Part shown: positions 1 to 8,334 of the stretch, in pieces
Numbering within the stretch: the first letter of the stretch is position 1
Layout of the letters: each line of letters starts with the position of its first letter
Assembly: GCA_964473865.1 (NCBI GenBank)
Contig: CAYYQN010000001.1
Location: 124,001 to 188,000 of the forward strand
Reading direction: 5' to 3'
DNA length: 64,000 nt
Source: CAIMUX01 sp964473865
GTDB taxonomy: Bacteria > Eisenbacteria > RBG-16-71-46 > CAIMUX01
Program-made: the position numbers and the translations under genes
The notes under the pieces: model-generated
Databases searched by the model: none
The model's input: only the letters and a program-made list of their open reading frames with translations
Told to the model about the DNA's origin: nothing

Positions 1-848
1 ACCGGACATTCCGGGTTTCGCGAGAGCGGGCTGGTGACAACCCGGTGTCGGTACGCGCAGAACTCCAGAAGCGAGTCTTCGAAGCCGGTCCCGAGGCCCA
101 GCACCAGGCGGACCGCCTGCGCCACCGCCAGATCCGCGGCCAGGGAACAGAGAAAGGAGAAGCTCATCGTCGGTGCCGTCGTCGCGACAGGAACCGCGGG
201 CATCCCCGCCGGTCCTTCACAGCTGAACCGGGTGTCGCGATGCATGTGGGCCCACTCCGCTTGTCCATATCCACAGACTGCGCAAGGGCTGGATCCGTCC
301 CGGTGGAGCAACGTCCGCACCTGGACAGTCATCGTGTCGCCGTGGACGGAGGCTTGGATCAGCGGTCGCCCCAGACGGATGCAGCGTTGGGCCACTTCCG
401 CCTCGGCGGCCAGGTTGTCAGTCGCCAGGAGTACCAGACCGGCTTCTTCGAACGCAGTCGGATCGAGGCCCTGGACCGGGCCGTCACAGGCGAAGATCCG
501 GCTCTCCGGGTTGATTGCCTTGCACGCCCGACCGGTGGACGAGGCCTTGGCCCATCCGACATCGGACGGGGCGATCGCCTGAGTCAGCAGGCTCTCCGGC
601 TTGTAGCGGCCATGGTCCACCAGCCAGATCGTGTCGACCGGGAGGCGGGCCAGATGAAGCGCTGCGACGCGGCCGATGCTGCCGAGTCCCACGACTCCGA
701 TCTTGAGTCCGCGCAGGGCCCGGTCGAGATCGGCCGGCCCGCCGACCAAACGGGGCAGACGGGCACCGCGCGAAACGCGGAGAACCTCGCCGCTCTCCCG
801 TCCGACGGAGAACGCGGAGCCGATCTCGACGAAGCTGCCTTCGCTCAT
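1..848 (-). CDS. E1/ThiF-like adenylyltransferase, 3' end missing (partial)
   Basis: The reading frame starts at 848 and runs off the left edge, giving 282 visible residues. A Rossmann nucleotide-binding motif, GVVGLGSIG, lies at residues 51-59, followed by a hydrophobic strand ending in Asp78 (LVDHG). This is the HesA/MoeB/ThiF (E1-like) fold, which adenylates the C-terminus of ubiquitin-like or sulfur-carrier proteins. A CAVC pair (189-192) and Cys281 near the edge look like a structural zinc site whose second CxxC would lie outside the window. Its ATG overlaps the TGA of the upstream RING-like gene (ATGA), so the two are translationally coupled. Coupling to a RING-like protein rather than thi or moa genes favours a ubiquitin-like modification role, but that is inference. 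It could still be a sulfur-carrier E1. Confidence 0.85.
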   Translation of the reverse strand, partial: MSEGSFVEIGSAFSVGRESGEVLRVSRGARLPRLVGGPADLDRALRGLKIGVVGLGSIGRVAALHLARLPVDTIWLVDHGRYKPESLLTQAIAPSDVGWAKASSTGRACKAINPESRIFACDGPVQGLDPTAFEEAGLVLLATDNLAAEAEVAQRCIRLGRPLIQASVHGDTMTVQVRTLLHRDGSSPCAVCGYGQAEWAHMHRDTRFSCEGPAGMPAVPVATTAPTMSFSFLCSLAADLAVAQAVRLVLGLGTGFEDSLLEFCAYRHRVVTSPLSRNPECP

Positions 849-1564
849 CTGGCGCCCTCCGCGAGAGGGTTGTCCTCAACTACGGTTGCGGATGGTGAAC
901 ACCCTGCCACCCGCTCGATCGCTCGATTGCAGACGGGACAGGCGGAGAGCATTGACGCGCAGTCCGTTCTCTCACCCATGGCGCCCTCGGACGGCGGACG
1001 ATAGGGCCCGTCCTCGCCTTCAGGCGAGTCCCGATGCATCAGGGCCCCACACGCGCAGACATAGATCTCCCTACCCTCGACGATCGGACCGCGACAGATC
1101 ACGCACGGCACAGCGGTGTGCTGCGGTTCGGCGAACCGCCGGGCCGACCGGCGCACCACGGCGACCGTGAGCGATGTGAGCCCATCGATCAGGGCCTGAT
1201 CTCCATCCCGGAGCAGCCCCACACACGGCAGCGGCTCGCCATTCACCCGAGCCGAGCTGCCGGAGGGCGTCAACAGAAGCAGTTCGGGACCGCCGCCGAT
1301 CACGACCGGCTCAACCACGAAGGCCTCGATCGGGCTCGGCTCTTCCCGCCCCCCGCTGCGCAAGGGCGAGAGCTCGGGCGCCGCCTCGGCGTTGAGCCGA
1401 AGGGCCCAAACCCCGGCGGGAACCTCCGTGGCAAGAGTTGCCGGAAGAGGCAAGACCGGCTCCGACGCCGTGTCATGTTCGTCGCGCCACGCGGGGAACA
1501 GGGGGGTCGCGCACAAGAGAATCTGATGAGAGCCTTCTTCCATGACTGCCTTGCCTCCCGGCAT
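845..1564 (-). CDS. FHA-like plus RING-like zinc-binding protein
   Basis: Encodes 239 residues. The middle (about 85-135) resembles the second half of an FHA domain, with VNGEPL followed by LRDGDQALIDG. The C-terminal part carries a binuclear-looking zinc site: C154-x2-C157, C170-x-C172, H177, C202 and C209-x2-C212, as in prokaryotic RING or treble-clef domains. No signal peptide or membrane segment is visible, so it is probably cytoplasmic. It overlaps the E1-like gene by four bases. In eukaryotes RING proteins act as E3 ligases next to E1 and E2; here that role is only inferred from the neighbour. The ATG at 1543 has a better ribosome site (GGGAGG ten bases upstream) than the ATG at 1564, so the true start may be seven residues later. 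Confidence 0.75.
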   Translation of the reverse strand: MPGGKAVMEEGSHQILLCATPLFPAWRDEHDTASEPVLPLPATLATEVPAGVWALRLNAEAAPELSPLRSGGREEPSPIEAFVVEPVVIGGGPELLLLTPSGSSARVNGEPLPCVGLLRDGDQALIDGLTSLTVAVVRRSARRFAEPQHTAVPCVICRGPIVEGREIYVCACGALMHRDSPEGEDGPYRPPSEGAMGERTDCASMLSACPVCNRAIERVAGCSPSATVVEDNPLAEGAR

Positions 1565-2101
1565 CCCAGGAATCTGTCCGATCCGTTCCTTGCTCCGCTT
1601 CTCGACACCACTCCGACTCAGAGATCAGATATTCTTATGTGAAAAGACTGTTCTTGCGTAGCTTCCCTTCTAGATCTACAATCATCATGGAATTCATCCC
1701 AAGCTCAACCGCGGACCACGAACCCAGGGGGGTTGCCGAGCGCCGTTCTTGACCGCCCTCCCGAATCCAGGGGGATTCTGCCTCGGAAGGTTCACGATGT
1801 CAACCGATAAATGCTTATTTATCAAATATTTATGACAACGGAAAGGAGGCGACCCGGCATAACCGTGTAGCGGAGCCGCGCAGTTTGGGGAACAGCGAAG
1901 GGAGTCGTCCCCGTTCTGTCACAGTTTGACTTCAAACGAGATAACTGGAGGCGAAATGGATTCGCGGCAGGAGGCCAGAACCGTGACCGATATCCGTCGA
2001 TCTCGCCTCTTCGCGACCGGGTCGCGGACCTCGCGGGCGCCCCCAAGAACCTCCCGAGAGACTGACGGTCGGCGCAGATAGGGTCCATCCAGGAGGTCAA
2101 C
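1565..2101. promoter_or_regulatory. Divergent intergenic region between the RING-like and SorC-like genes
   Basis: This 537-base stretch separates two divergently transcribed units and shows no convincing gene. It is more AT-rich than its surroundings around 1620-1690 and 1800-1835, where promoters for the two directions could lie. An AAAGGAGG-like sequence near 1841-1848 is not followed by a usable open frame. The long leader before the SorC-like gene (about 260 bases from the AT-rich palindrome to the ATG) could hold regulatory RNA, but I see no recognised riboswitch. Confidence 0.45.
1806..1823. promoter_or_regulatory. AT-rich inverted repeat, candidate operator
   Basis: Perfect 7-bp inverted repeat GATAAAT-N4-ATTTATC in otherwise GC-rich DNA, in the divergent region upstream of the SorC-like regulator. 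It could be its operator or part of a promoter. No binding protein is proven. Confidence 0.35.
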
Positions 2102-3274
2102 ATGTCAAGGACTGCCAGGACACCAGAGGACATCCGAGCGCTGTTCGGGGAGACCGGTTCCGTGCCGCCGCCCCCCGGCAGGCAACACGGTGGGGGCAAG
2201 AAACGCAGGACGTTCTCGATGGGCTCCGATACCCTCGATTGGACCGAGGTCGTGTCGCTGGCCTGTCGATACCACTGCAAGGGCTGGACCGCGCCCGCGA
2301 TCCAGAAGCAGTTGGACGAAGTGCACGGGGTCAAGCTGCGGCGCGAGGATCCCTATCTGATGGTACTGTGGGCCGCCGCCAATGACATGCTGCAGTTCGT
2401 GCCAAAGCTCGAACACACGCTGAGCCAGCGCATCCGCACGATCCACCCGGCCCTCGACGACGTCGAGGTCGTCCAGACCCGTTTCTTCGACGACGTCGCC
2501 ACCCGGGGCGGGTCCATGCTCCTTCGACTCGTGCAGAAGCACCACTGCGCGAATCCCTCCCGGTCTGAGGTCCACGTCGGATTCGCCGGCGGCTACTCGA
2601 TGTGGAAGCTGGCCCGAGCCTTCGCCCGACTTCTCCGAAGCCCGGTGGAGAATCTGCCGAAGGTCCTGGTCTTCCACTCCCTGGTGTCCAGCTTCAACCC
2701 GCAGGACCCGCGGACCGATCCCAACGCCTTTGTGCTGTACTTCATGATGGAGAAGGAATCATGGATCGAGACGCAGTTCGTGGGGTTTCCCGCTCCGGGC
2801 ATGGTCCACACCAGCCAGATCCCCGCGGTGCAGGCGCTGCCCGGAATCAGCAGCGCCTATGATGCCCGCCACGAAATCGACATCATCGTAACTTCCGCCA
2901 GTCTCTGGTCGGACGCGGACAGCATGCTCTGCAAACACATGAAGGCCCACGGGTCTTCCTTCGATGCGCTCCAGAACGCGGGTTGTCTGGGCGACATTCT
3001 CTGGCGGCCTCTCGGGAAAACGGGGCCGATCGAGATCTCGACCGAAATGCGCGCCATGACGATCTTCGAGCTGAGCGACCTGCCCGGATTGATCCGCAAC
3101 GGTAAGCACGTGCTGCTCGTCCTTGGCCCGTGTGGAGGATGCAACCGCCCCAAGGGAGAAATCCTGCGGGCCGTGCTGAACGCCGAAGAGCCGCTCATCA
3201 GCCACCTTGTGGTCGATACCCGGTCGGCTCGCGAGCTCTACCTGGAACCAGGTCAGGTCCAGAACGCGGCCTGA
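2102..3274 (+). CDS. SorC-like transcriptional regulator
   Basis: A 390-residue protein preceded by AGGAGG at 2091-2096, five bases before the ATG. Residues about 46-100 resemble the SorC/DeoR winged helix-turn-helix (ACRYHCKGWTAPAIQKQL, then AANDMLQFVP), but the recognition helix is not a close match. The rest resembles the SorC sugar-phosphate-binding domain, with the G-rich strand VGFAGGYSMWKLA and the C-terminal block LVLGPCGGCNRPKGEILRAV followed by LVVDTRSARELYL. Family members bind a phosphorylated sugar and control nearby catabolic genes, yet no sugar genes adjoin. It is divergent from the RING/E1 pair and convergent with the exporter operon. The fold call is fairly secure; the DNA-binding function is less so. 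Confidence 0.65.
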   Translation: MSRTARTPEDIRALFGETGSVPPPPGRQHGGGKKRRTFSMGSDTLDWTEVVSLACRYHCKGWTAPAIQKQLDEVHGVKLRREDPYLMVLWAAANDMLQFVPKLEHTLSQRIRTIHPALDDVEVVQTRFFDDVATRGGSMLLRLVQKHHCANPSRSEVHVGFAGGYSMWKLARAFARLLRSPVENLPKVLVFHSLVSSFNPQDPRTDPNAFVLYFMMEKESWIETQFVGFPAPGMVHTSQIPAVQALPGISSAYDARHEIDIIVTSASLWSDADSMLCKHMKAHGSSFDALQNAGCLGDILWRPLGKTGPIEISTEMRAMTIFELSDLPGLIRNGKHVLLVLGPCGGCNRPKGEILRAVLNAEEPLISHLVVDTRSARELYLEPGQVQNAA

Positions 3275-3447
3275 GCAGAGACCCGGGCCGCGGGGCACGG
3301 TTCCGCCGCCGTCTGCCCCACTGCCGTCGCCGGGATGTCGGGAGTGGGCAGGCGGCCTCGTCGCTCGTGGATGACGGTCGGGTTGGAGCCGGCCCTGATC
3401 GGGCAATCCTCCACTGCGCCAGGCGCCTTCTGCTCGCGCCGGACTAT

Positions 3448-4638
3448 CTAGTCCAGCCGCTTGCGGAATCGCCAGGAAGCAAGGCCAAGGATCGCAAGGC
3501 CGTAGAAGAGCAGCACCACCGCCTGCGGCCACAGCGTCTCCAGCCCCGCGCCCTTGAGGAAGATTCCGCGAAGAATCGTGGCGTAGTAGCGCAGCGGAAT
3601 CGCGTAGGTTCCCAGCTGGATCAGGTACGGCATGTTCTCGATCGGAAAGATCAACCCCGAGAGATAGATCATCGGCACCATGAGCAGGAAGATCGACGCC
3701 ACCATCGCCTGCTGTTGGCTCCGCGCCAGGGTCGACGCGAGCAGTCCCAGTCCCAGGGTGGTGAGCAAGAACAGCGCGGTAAGAAACACCAGGAGCAGCA
3801 GCGAGCCGTGCATCGGCACTCCGAATCCGAACACCGCGAGCGCGGTCACCAGGAGCATGGTGGCCAACCCGATGACGGCGAACGGGCACAGTTTGCCCAC
3901 GACGAGCTGCCACGGCCGCACCGGAGTCACGATCAGTTGCTCCAGCGTGCCGATCTCCTTCTCGCGCACCACGGCCATCGAGGGCATGACCATGGTTGTG
4001 AGCAACAACACCATCGCCAGAATGGCCGGTATGTAGAACCATCGGCTGCGCAGATCCGGATTGTACCAGGCCCGGGGCGCCAGATCGATGCGCCCGACCG
4101 GGGATGACGGGCGTATTGCACCGGCGCCGGGAGCCGCCGCCGACTTCGGACCGCCCTCCGCGCTCCCCGGCCGGCCGAGCGCCTGCAGGCGCCGGGACAC
4201 GAGTTCTGCGGATGCCTCCGACACGATGACCGCCGCGTAACTCATGCCCAGCACGGCCGAGTTGGCCTCGCTTCCGTCCACCAGGAGCTGCACTTCCGGC
4301 GGCTCGCCCGATGCCGCGGCGGCACCGTATCCTTCGCGAATCACCAGCGCCACCTGGGCGCTGCCGGCGATCAACGCCCGGTCGATCTCTTCCGGCGCCC
4401 GCGCGTCCCCGGCATAGTCGAAGTAGCGGGAGCCGGTGAACCTCTGCACCAGGGCCCGGCTGGACGCGGAGTCGTCGCGGTCCATCACCACCATCGGAAC
4501 ATGGCGCACATCGAGGTTGGCGGCAAAGCCGAACACGAGAAGCTGAATGAGCGGGCTTCCGACCAGCATCGGAATCATCTTGCGGTCCCGGCGGAGTTGG
4601 ATGAGCTCCTTGCGGAATACGTGCAGAAGAACCCGCAT
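3448..4638 (-). CDS. ABC-2 type transporter permease (YbhR-like), last gene of the exporter operon
   Basis: A 396-residue inner-membrane permease. An N-terminal cytoplasmic stretch (FRKELIQLRRDRKM) leads into the first membrane helix (SPLIQLLVFGFAA). A large periplasmic loop follows (about residues 45-180), then five hydrophobic segments in the C-terminal half, including VVREKEIGTLEQLIVTPVRP, the typical ABC-2 membrane-2 signature. Its ATG shares a base with the preceding permease's stop (TGATG), so the two half-permeases are co-translated and probably heterodimerise. The gene order matches E. coli ybhGFSR, an exporter family linked to drug and cation efflux. The substrate is not readable from sequence. 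Confidence 0.9.
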   Translation of the reverse strand: MRVLLHVFRKELIQLRRDRKMIPMLVGSPLIQLLVFGFAANLDVRHVPMVVMDRDDSASSRALVQRFTGSRYFDYAGDARAPEEIDRALIAGSAQVALVIREGYGAAAASGEPPEVQLLVDGSEANSAVLGMSYAAVIVSEASAELVSRRLQALGRPGSAEGGPKSAAAPGAGAIRPSSPVGRIDLAPRAWYNPDLRSRWFYIPAILAMVLLLTTMVMPSMAVVREKEIGTLEQLIVTPVRPWQLVVGKLCPFAVIGLATMLLVTALAVFGFGVPMHGSLLLLVFLTALFLLTTLGLGLLASTLARSQQQAMVASIFLLMVPMIYLSGLIFPIENMPYLIQLGTYAIPLRYYATILRGIFLKGAGLETLWPQAVVLLFYGLAILGLASWRFRKRLD

Positions 4639-5777
4639 CAGTGGGCCTCGCCGCGGCCGACCAGAACTGCCGCCGCTCCCAGCATCAACACCGCATAGGC
4701 CACCAGGAAGCCCAACTGATCGAGATAGCTGGCGAGTCCCGAACCCTTGAGGATCACGCCCCGGAGAATGACGAGGTAATAGCGCGCCGGCACGATGTAG
4801 CTCATCGCCCGCAGGACGTCGGGCATGGAACCCAAGGGGAAGATGAACCCCGAGAGGAAGATTGTGGGCAGCGTGGCGCTCACGGCACCCGCCTGGAAGG
4901 CCATGGCCTGGCTGTCCGCCAGGCTGGAGATGAGCAGCCCCAGACCCAGCGCCCCCACCAGGAAGACCAGCGTCGCCACGAAGAGGTCCAGATATGGTCC
5001 CCGCACCACGACTCCGAAGAGAAGGCGCGCCGACAACAGGATGATGGCGGTGGCGGCCAGCGAGATCACAAGGTAGGGGAGCGTCTTGCCGGCGAGCAGC
5101 TGCAGCGGCCGCAACGGAGTCACCCGGAGCTGCTCCATCGTCCCCCGTTCCTTTTCCCGCACCACGGACAACGCCGTCGAGATCACCGCCGTGAGCATGA
5201 GGATGAGACCGATGAGGCCCGGCACCAGAAACGGCGTCGACCGCAGCTCGGGGTTGAACCAGACGCGCGGCCGATAGTCGATGGCCGCCTCGAGCGCCAG
5301 CCGCCCACTCCCTGGCCCGGAGTCGAGCGCCCGGGCGAAGAGCCCGGCATTCTCCTCCGCGACCAGGGCCCGGGCGTAGCCGAGCAGCGTGCTCGCGGTA
5401 TTGCTGTCGGTTCCGTCGAGGAGAAACTGCACGGACGCGTTGCGACCCGCCGCCAGGTCAGCGCCGTATCTCTCCGGGATGACCAGGACTGCCTTCACGA
5501 TCCCTCGGCGCAACAGAGCCTCCGGATCGTCCCCCGGCGCCAGTGATGCCGCGAGGTCGAAGTAGGTCGAGTTGGTGAACGAGGCGACCAGACGCCGGCT
5601 GGCCGCGCCCAGATCGCGATCCTGCACCGCAAGCGCGACGTGCCGCACATCGAAGCTGAGGGCGAACCCGAAGAGCAACAGCATCAGGGTCGGCACCACG
5701 AGCAGCATGGCGAGGCTGATCGGATCGCGCGAGGCCTGTCGGAACTCCTTGCGCGCCACGGCGACGACTCTTCTCAC
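4638..5777 (-). CDS. ABC-2 type transporter permease (YbhS-like)
   Basis: A 379-residue permease starting at the GTG at 5777, which overlaps the upstream ATPase's TGA (GTGA). This start gives the expected KEFRQASRDP cytoplasmic N-terminus and a first helix LAMLLVVPTLMLLLFGFAL. It shares the architecture of its downstream partner: a large periplasmic domain (about 45-180), then the VVREKERGTMEQLRVTPLRP signature and five C-terminal helices. The open frame continues upstream without a stop, but that part lies inside the ATPase gene and is out-of-frame noise. It likely pairs with the YbhR-like protein to form the membrane channel. Confidence 0.9.
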   Translation of the reverse strand: MRRVVAVARKEFRQASRDPISLAMLLVVPTLMLLLFGFALSFDVRHVALAVQDRDLGAASRRLVASFTNSTYFDLAASLAPGDDPEALLRRGIVKAVLVIPERYGADLAAGRNASVQFLLDGTDSNTASTLLGYARALVAEENAGLFARALDSGPGSGRLALEAAIDYRPRVWFNPELRSTPFLVPGLIGLILMLTAVISTALSVVREKERGTMEQLRVTPLRPLQLLAGKTLPYLVISLAATAIILLSARLLFGVVVRGPYLDLFVATLVFLVGALGLGLLISSLADSQAMAFQAGAVSATLPTIFLSGFIFPLGSMPDVLRAMSYIVPARYYLVILRGVILKGSGLASYLDQLGFLVAYAVLMLGAAAVLVGRGEAH

Positions 5778-6823
5778 GGCAACCCGTTCCCGGCCGATGC
5801 GCAGGAGTCCCGATGGCCGGGCGCGCCCGCTCCGCGGGCCGGTCCCGGACCCGCGGCAATCTCGGCCTCGCGAATGGCATGAATGAAACAGTCCTCCAGC
5901 GAGGGCACTACGGGATCCGCGGACACGGGCCCCAGTCCGTACCGGTCCAGATGGGCAACCACCCGCTCCCGAGCTGCTCCATCCGCCACCACGAGGTGCA
6001 GCCGCGTTCCGAACAGGGCGGCATCGAGCACCCCCGGCAGCGTCTCCAGCAGGTCGAGTCCCTCCAGCGGTCGGGCGCACTGCACTTCGAGCAGCAGCCG
6101 CCCCGCAAAGACCTCTTTCAGCTCCGTCACACTCCCCAGCGCCACCAGCCTTCCCGCATGCATGAACACGATGCGGTCGCAGTGCTCGGCCTCGTCCATG
6201 TAGTGCGTGGTCACGATGATCGTGACTCCCTCTCCCGACATCTCGTCGATCAGCCGCCAGAATCGCCGGCGCGAGATCGGATCCACCCCGCCGGTCGGCT
6301 CGTCCAGGAAGAGCACCTGGGGCCGGTGCAGCACGGCGCAGGCCAGGGCCAGCCGCTGCTTCCAGCCGCCGGAGAGATCGCGGGTGAGAAGATCCTTCTG
6401 GGTTCGCAACCCCGCCATCTCCAGGGCCCACGCCGCGCGCTCAGCGTAGACGGCCCCCTCGAGACCGTAAACTCCGCCGTAGAAGCGGACGTTCTGGGCC
6501 ACGGTGAGGTCTTCGTAGAGACTGAAGCGCTGCGTCATGTAGCCGATGCGCCGCCTCACGGCGTCGGAATCTCGAGACACGTCAAACCCCAGTACCCGGG
6601 CCTGTCCCGAAGAGGGCGTGAGGAGGCCGCACAACATGCGGATCGCTGTCGACTTCCCTGCGCCGTTGCTGCCCAGAAACCCGAACACCTCGCCGCCGGA
6701 TACGGAGAGATCCAGACTGTCCACGGCCTGGAAAGAGCCGAAGCGCTTGCTCAGACCCCTCGCCTCCACCGCGAGCGTCCGTCCGCCTTCGCGCGGCGCG
6801 AAGCCGATCCCGTTGGGCCTCAC
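5774..6823 (-). CDS. ABC transporter ATP-binding protein (second ATPase of the YbhF-like pair)
   Basis: A 349-residue ATPase with Walker A GSNGAGKST (about residues 53-61), signature LSGGWKQRLALA, Walker B VLFLDEPTGGVDP and switch His in VTTHYMDEAEHC. The C-terminal ~100 residues form the regulatory extension typical of exporter ATPases of the CcmA/DrrA class. In E. coli YbhF two such domains are fused; here they are separate genes flanking tolC. The ATG overlaps the tolC stop (ATGA), and its own stop overlaps the permease start. It is predicted to power export with the two permeases. Confidence 0.93.
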   Translation of the reverse strand: MRPNGIGFAPREGGRTLAVEARGLSKRFGSFQAVDSLDLSVSGGEVFGFLGSNGAGKSTAIRMLCGLLTPSSGQARVLGFDVSRDSDAVRRRIGYMTQRFSLYEDLTVAQNVRFYGGVYGLEGAVYAERAAWALEMAGLRTQKDLLTRDLSGGWKQRLALACAVLHRPQVLFLDEPTGGVDPISRRRFWRLIDEMSGEGVTIIVTTHYMDEAEHCDRIVFMHAGRLVALGSVTELKEVFAGRLLLEVQCARPLEGLDLLETLPGVLDAALFGTRLHLVVADGAARERVVAHLDRYGLGPVSADPVVPSLEDCFIHAIREAEIAAGPGPARGAGAPGHRDSCASAGNGLP

Positions 6824-8331
6824 CGCGGGCCCCCCACCGCGCGCTCGAGATTCGCCTGCGCCAGCCGTAACCGCGCCTGGGCTTCGGTGTGATCCAGGGC
6901 CGCGCGCAGCCTTCGTGTCTCCGCATCCAAAAGCTCGGAGGAGTCCGCAACTCCTTCGCGGTAGCGATCGCGTGTGACCCTCTCGTCTTCCCGCGCAGAG
7001 TCGAGCGCCCGCTCCGAGACCCCCACGGCGGTCTCCGCCGTGCGCCGTTCGATCAGCCGCAACGCCACCTCCAGCCGGATCCGTTGTTCAAGATCGGACT
7101 CCTGCGCCTGGATCGCCTCGGCCCGGGCTTGCGCCCGCGCAGTGGCAGCAGAGATCCGGCCCGAATCGAAGAGCGGAAGCGTGAGGTTCAGCGAGGCGTC
7201 CCAGGTCCCCTTCCACTCCGCTTGGGCGGGGGTGAATCGGCGGTTGGGATTCGCGTAGTCGTAGCCCGCGATCGCGGCGAGCTGCGGCCGTCGGGCCCCC
7301 CTCTCGGATCGTATACGCGCCCGGGCGGCCTCGACTCGGGCGGCCAGTGCGGTTCGGTCGGGTCGGTTCGTGAGGGCCAGGGCCACCAGTGAGTCGATCA
7401 GGGAGACCGCGTCCGTCCCGGTCTCCCCCCGTTCCCGGGCCGACGGCGCCCCGGCGGGCACGATTGCGGGCTGGCTTGCAAGCTCGATTACCGTCCGGTC
7501 GCTGACCGCGAGCAGCCGGCGCAGATTCTCCTCTGCCGCCGCGGCTGCGCCCGCGGCCTGCACTCGCCCGAGCTCCGCCCGGTCGCGTTCGACAGTCACA
7601 GCCAGCACCTCACTGCGGGCCGCGAGTCCGACCTGGGCGCGGTGGCGGGCATCCTCAAGATGGGACTCGTACGCCGCCAGCGCCTCGCCCAGAACCGAGG
7701 CCGACTCTCTTAGCGTGAACAGGTTCCAGTAGGCGGCGATCACCTCGAGCTTGAGATCCGCCCGGGCGTGCAGCAGATCATCGGCTGCCGCCTGGCGCTC
7801 CCAGCGGGCGGCGCCGGTCGCGGCCGAGACGCGGCCACCGGTGTAGATCGGGAGACTCGCCGCGACTCGCGCGCGCCAGGCTTCGGGGAGGTTTGGCGAG
7901 ATGGCCACTTCACTTCCGCCGGGGAGGGCGATGGCGAACTCCGGCACGTCCGAGTACCGCCCATAGCCGGCCGAAAGATCCAGCGCCGGCAAGCCGGCCG
8001 CCCGGGCTCCCCACACCGCGGCATCCGCCTCACGCTGCAAGGCGGCCGTGGCCGCCAGGCCGGGAGATACCTCCAACGCCCAGGCGATTGCGTCGTCCAG
8101 AGTCAGGCGCATGGTGTCGGCCGGCGCGTCGGCCTGCGCGCGGGCCACTCCCGGCAACAGAACCACGAGCGTTGTGAAGAGCGTGATCGCCCCGCGCCCG
8201 AGGTGCGCCGGCGGCAAGGTCTTCGGCCGGCCAGCGGAGGTCCGGAAAAGGTCGGGGCACGGACGCCACCTTCTCCCAGGGTCGGGTACGAACCCGGCGC
8301 CGTCGCGCCGGCGCCATCTCGGTTGATTCAT
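6820..8331 (-). CDS. TolC-family outer-membrane efflux protein
   Basis: A 503-residue protein with two tandem OEP repeats rich in long Ala/Arg/Glu helices, as in the TolC periplasmic alpha-barrel. The hydrophobic signal-like segment (LFTTLVVLLPGVARA) sits unusually far in, at about residues 51-66, so the true start may be downstream of the annotated ATG; no better ATG is evident. Mature sequence begins with the typical LTLDDAIAWALEVSPGLAA. The gene sits between the two ATPases, three bases after one and overlapping the other. It probably provides the outer-membrane duct for the HlyD/ABC pump, making this a self-contained tripartite exporter. Confidence 0.9.
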   Translation of the reverse strand: MNQPRWRRRDGAGFVPDPGRRWRPCPDLFRTSAGRPKTLPPAHLGRGAITLFTTLVVLLPGVARAQADAPADTMRLTLDDAIAWALEVSPGLAATAALQREADAAVWGARAAGLPALDLSAGYGRYSDVPEFAIALPGGSEVAISPNLPEAWRARVAASLPIYTGGRVSAATGAARWERQAAADDLLHARADLKLEVIAAYWNLFTLRESASVLGEALAAYESHLEDARHRAQVGLAARSEVLAVTVERDRAELGRVQAAGAAAAAEENLRRLLAVSDRTVIELASQPAIVPAGAPSARERGETGTDAVSLIDSLVALALTNRPDRTALAARVEAARARIRSERGARRPQLAAIAGYDYANPNRRFTPAQAEWKGTWDASLNLTLPLFDSGRISAATARAQARAEAIQAQESDLEQRIRLEVALRLIERRTAETAVGVSERALDSAREDERVTRDRYREGVADSSELLDAETRRLRAALDHTEAQARLRLAQANLERAVGGPR

Positions 8332-8334
8332 GGC

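Noticed and set aside
1841..1870. AAAGGAGG ribosome-like site in the 1565-2101 gap
   Set aside because: The only nearby starts (ATA, or GTG followed at once by TAG) give no open frame.
5813..6892. Long plus-strand open frame opposite the second ABC ATPase
   Set aside because: It is His/Gln/Arg-rich antisense of a clearly coding ATPase gene, with no ribosome site or recognisable domain; this is common in GC-rich genomes.
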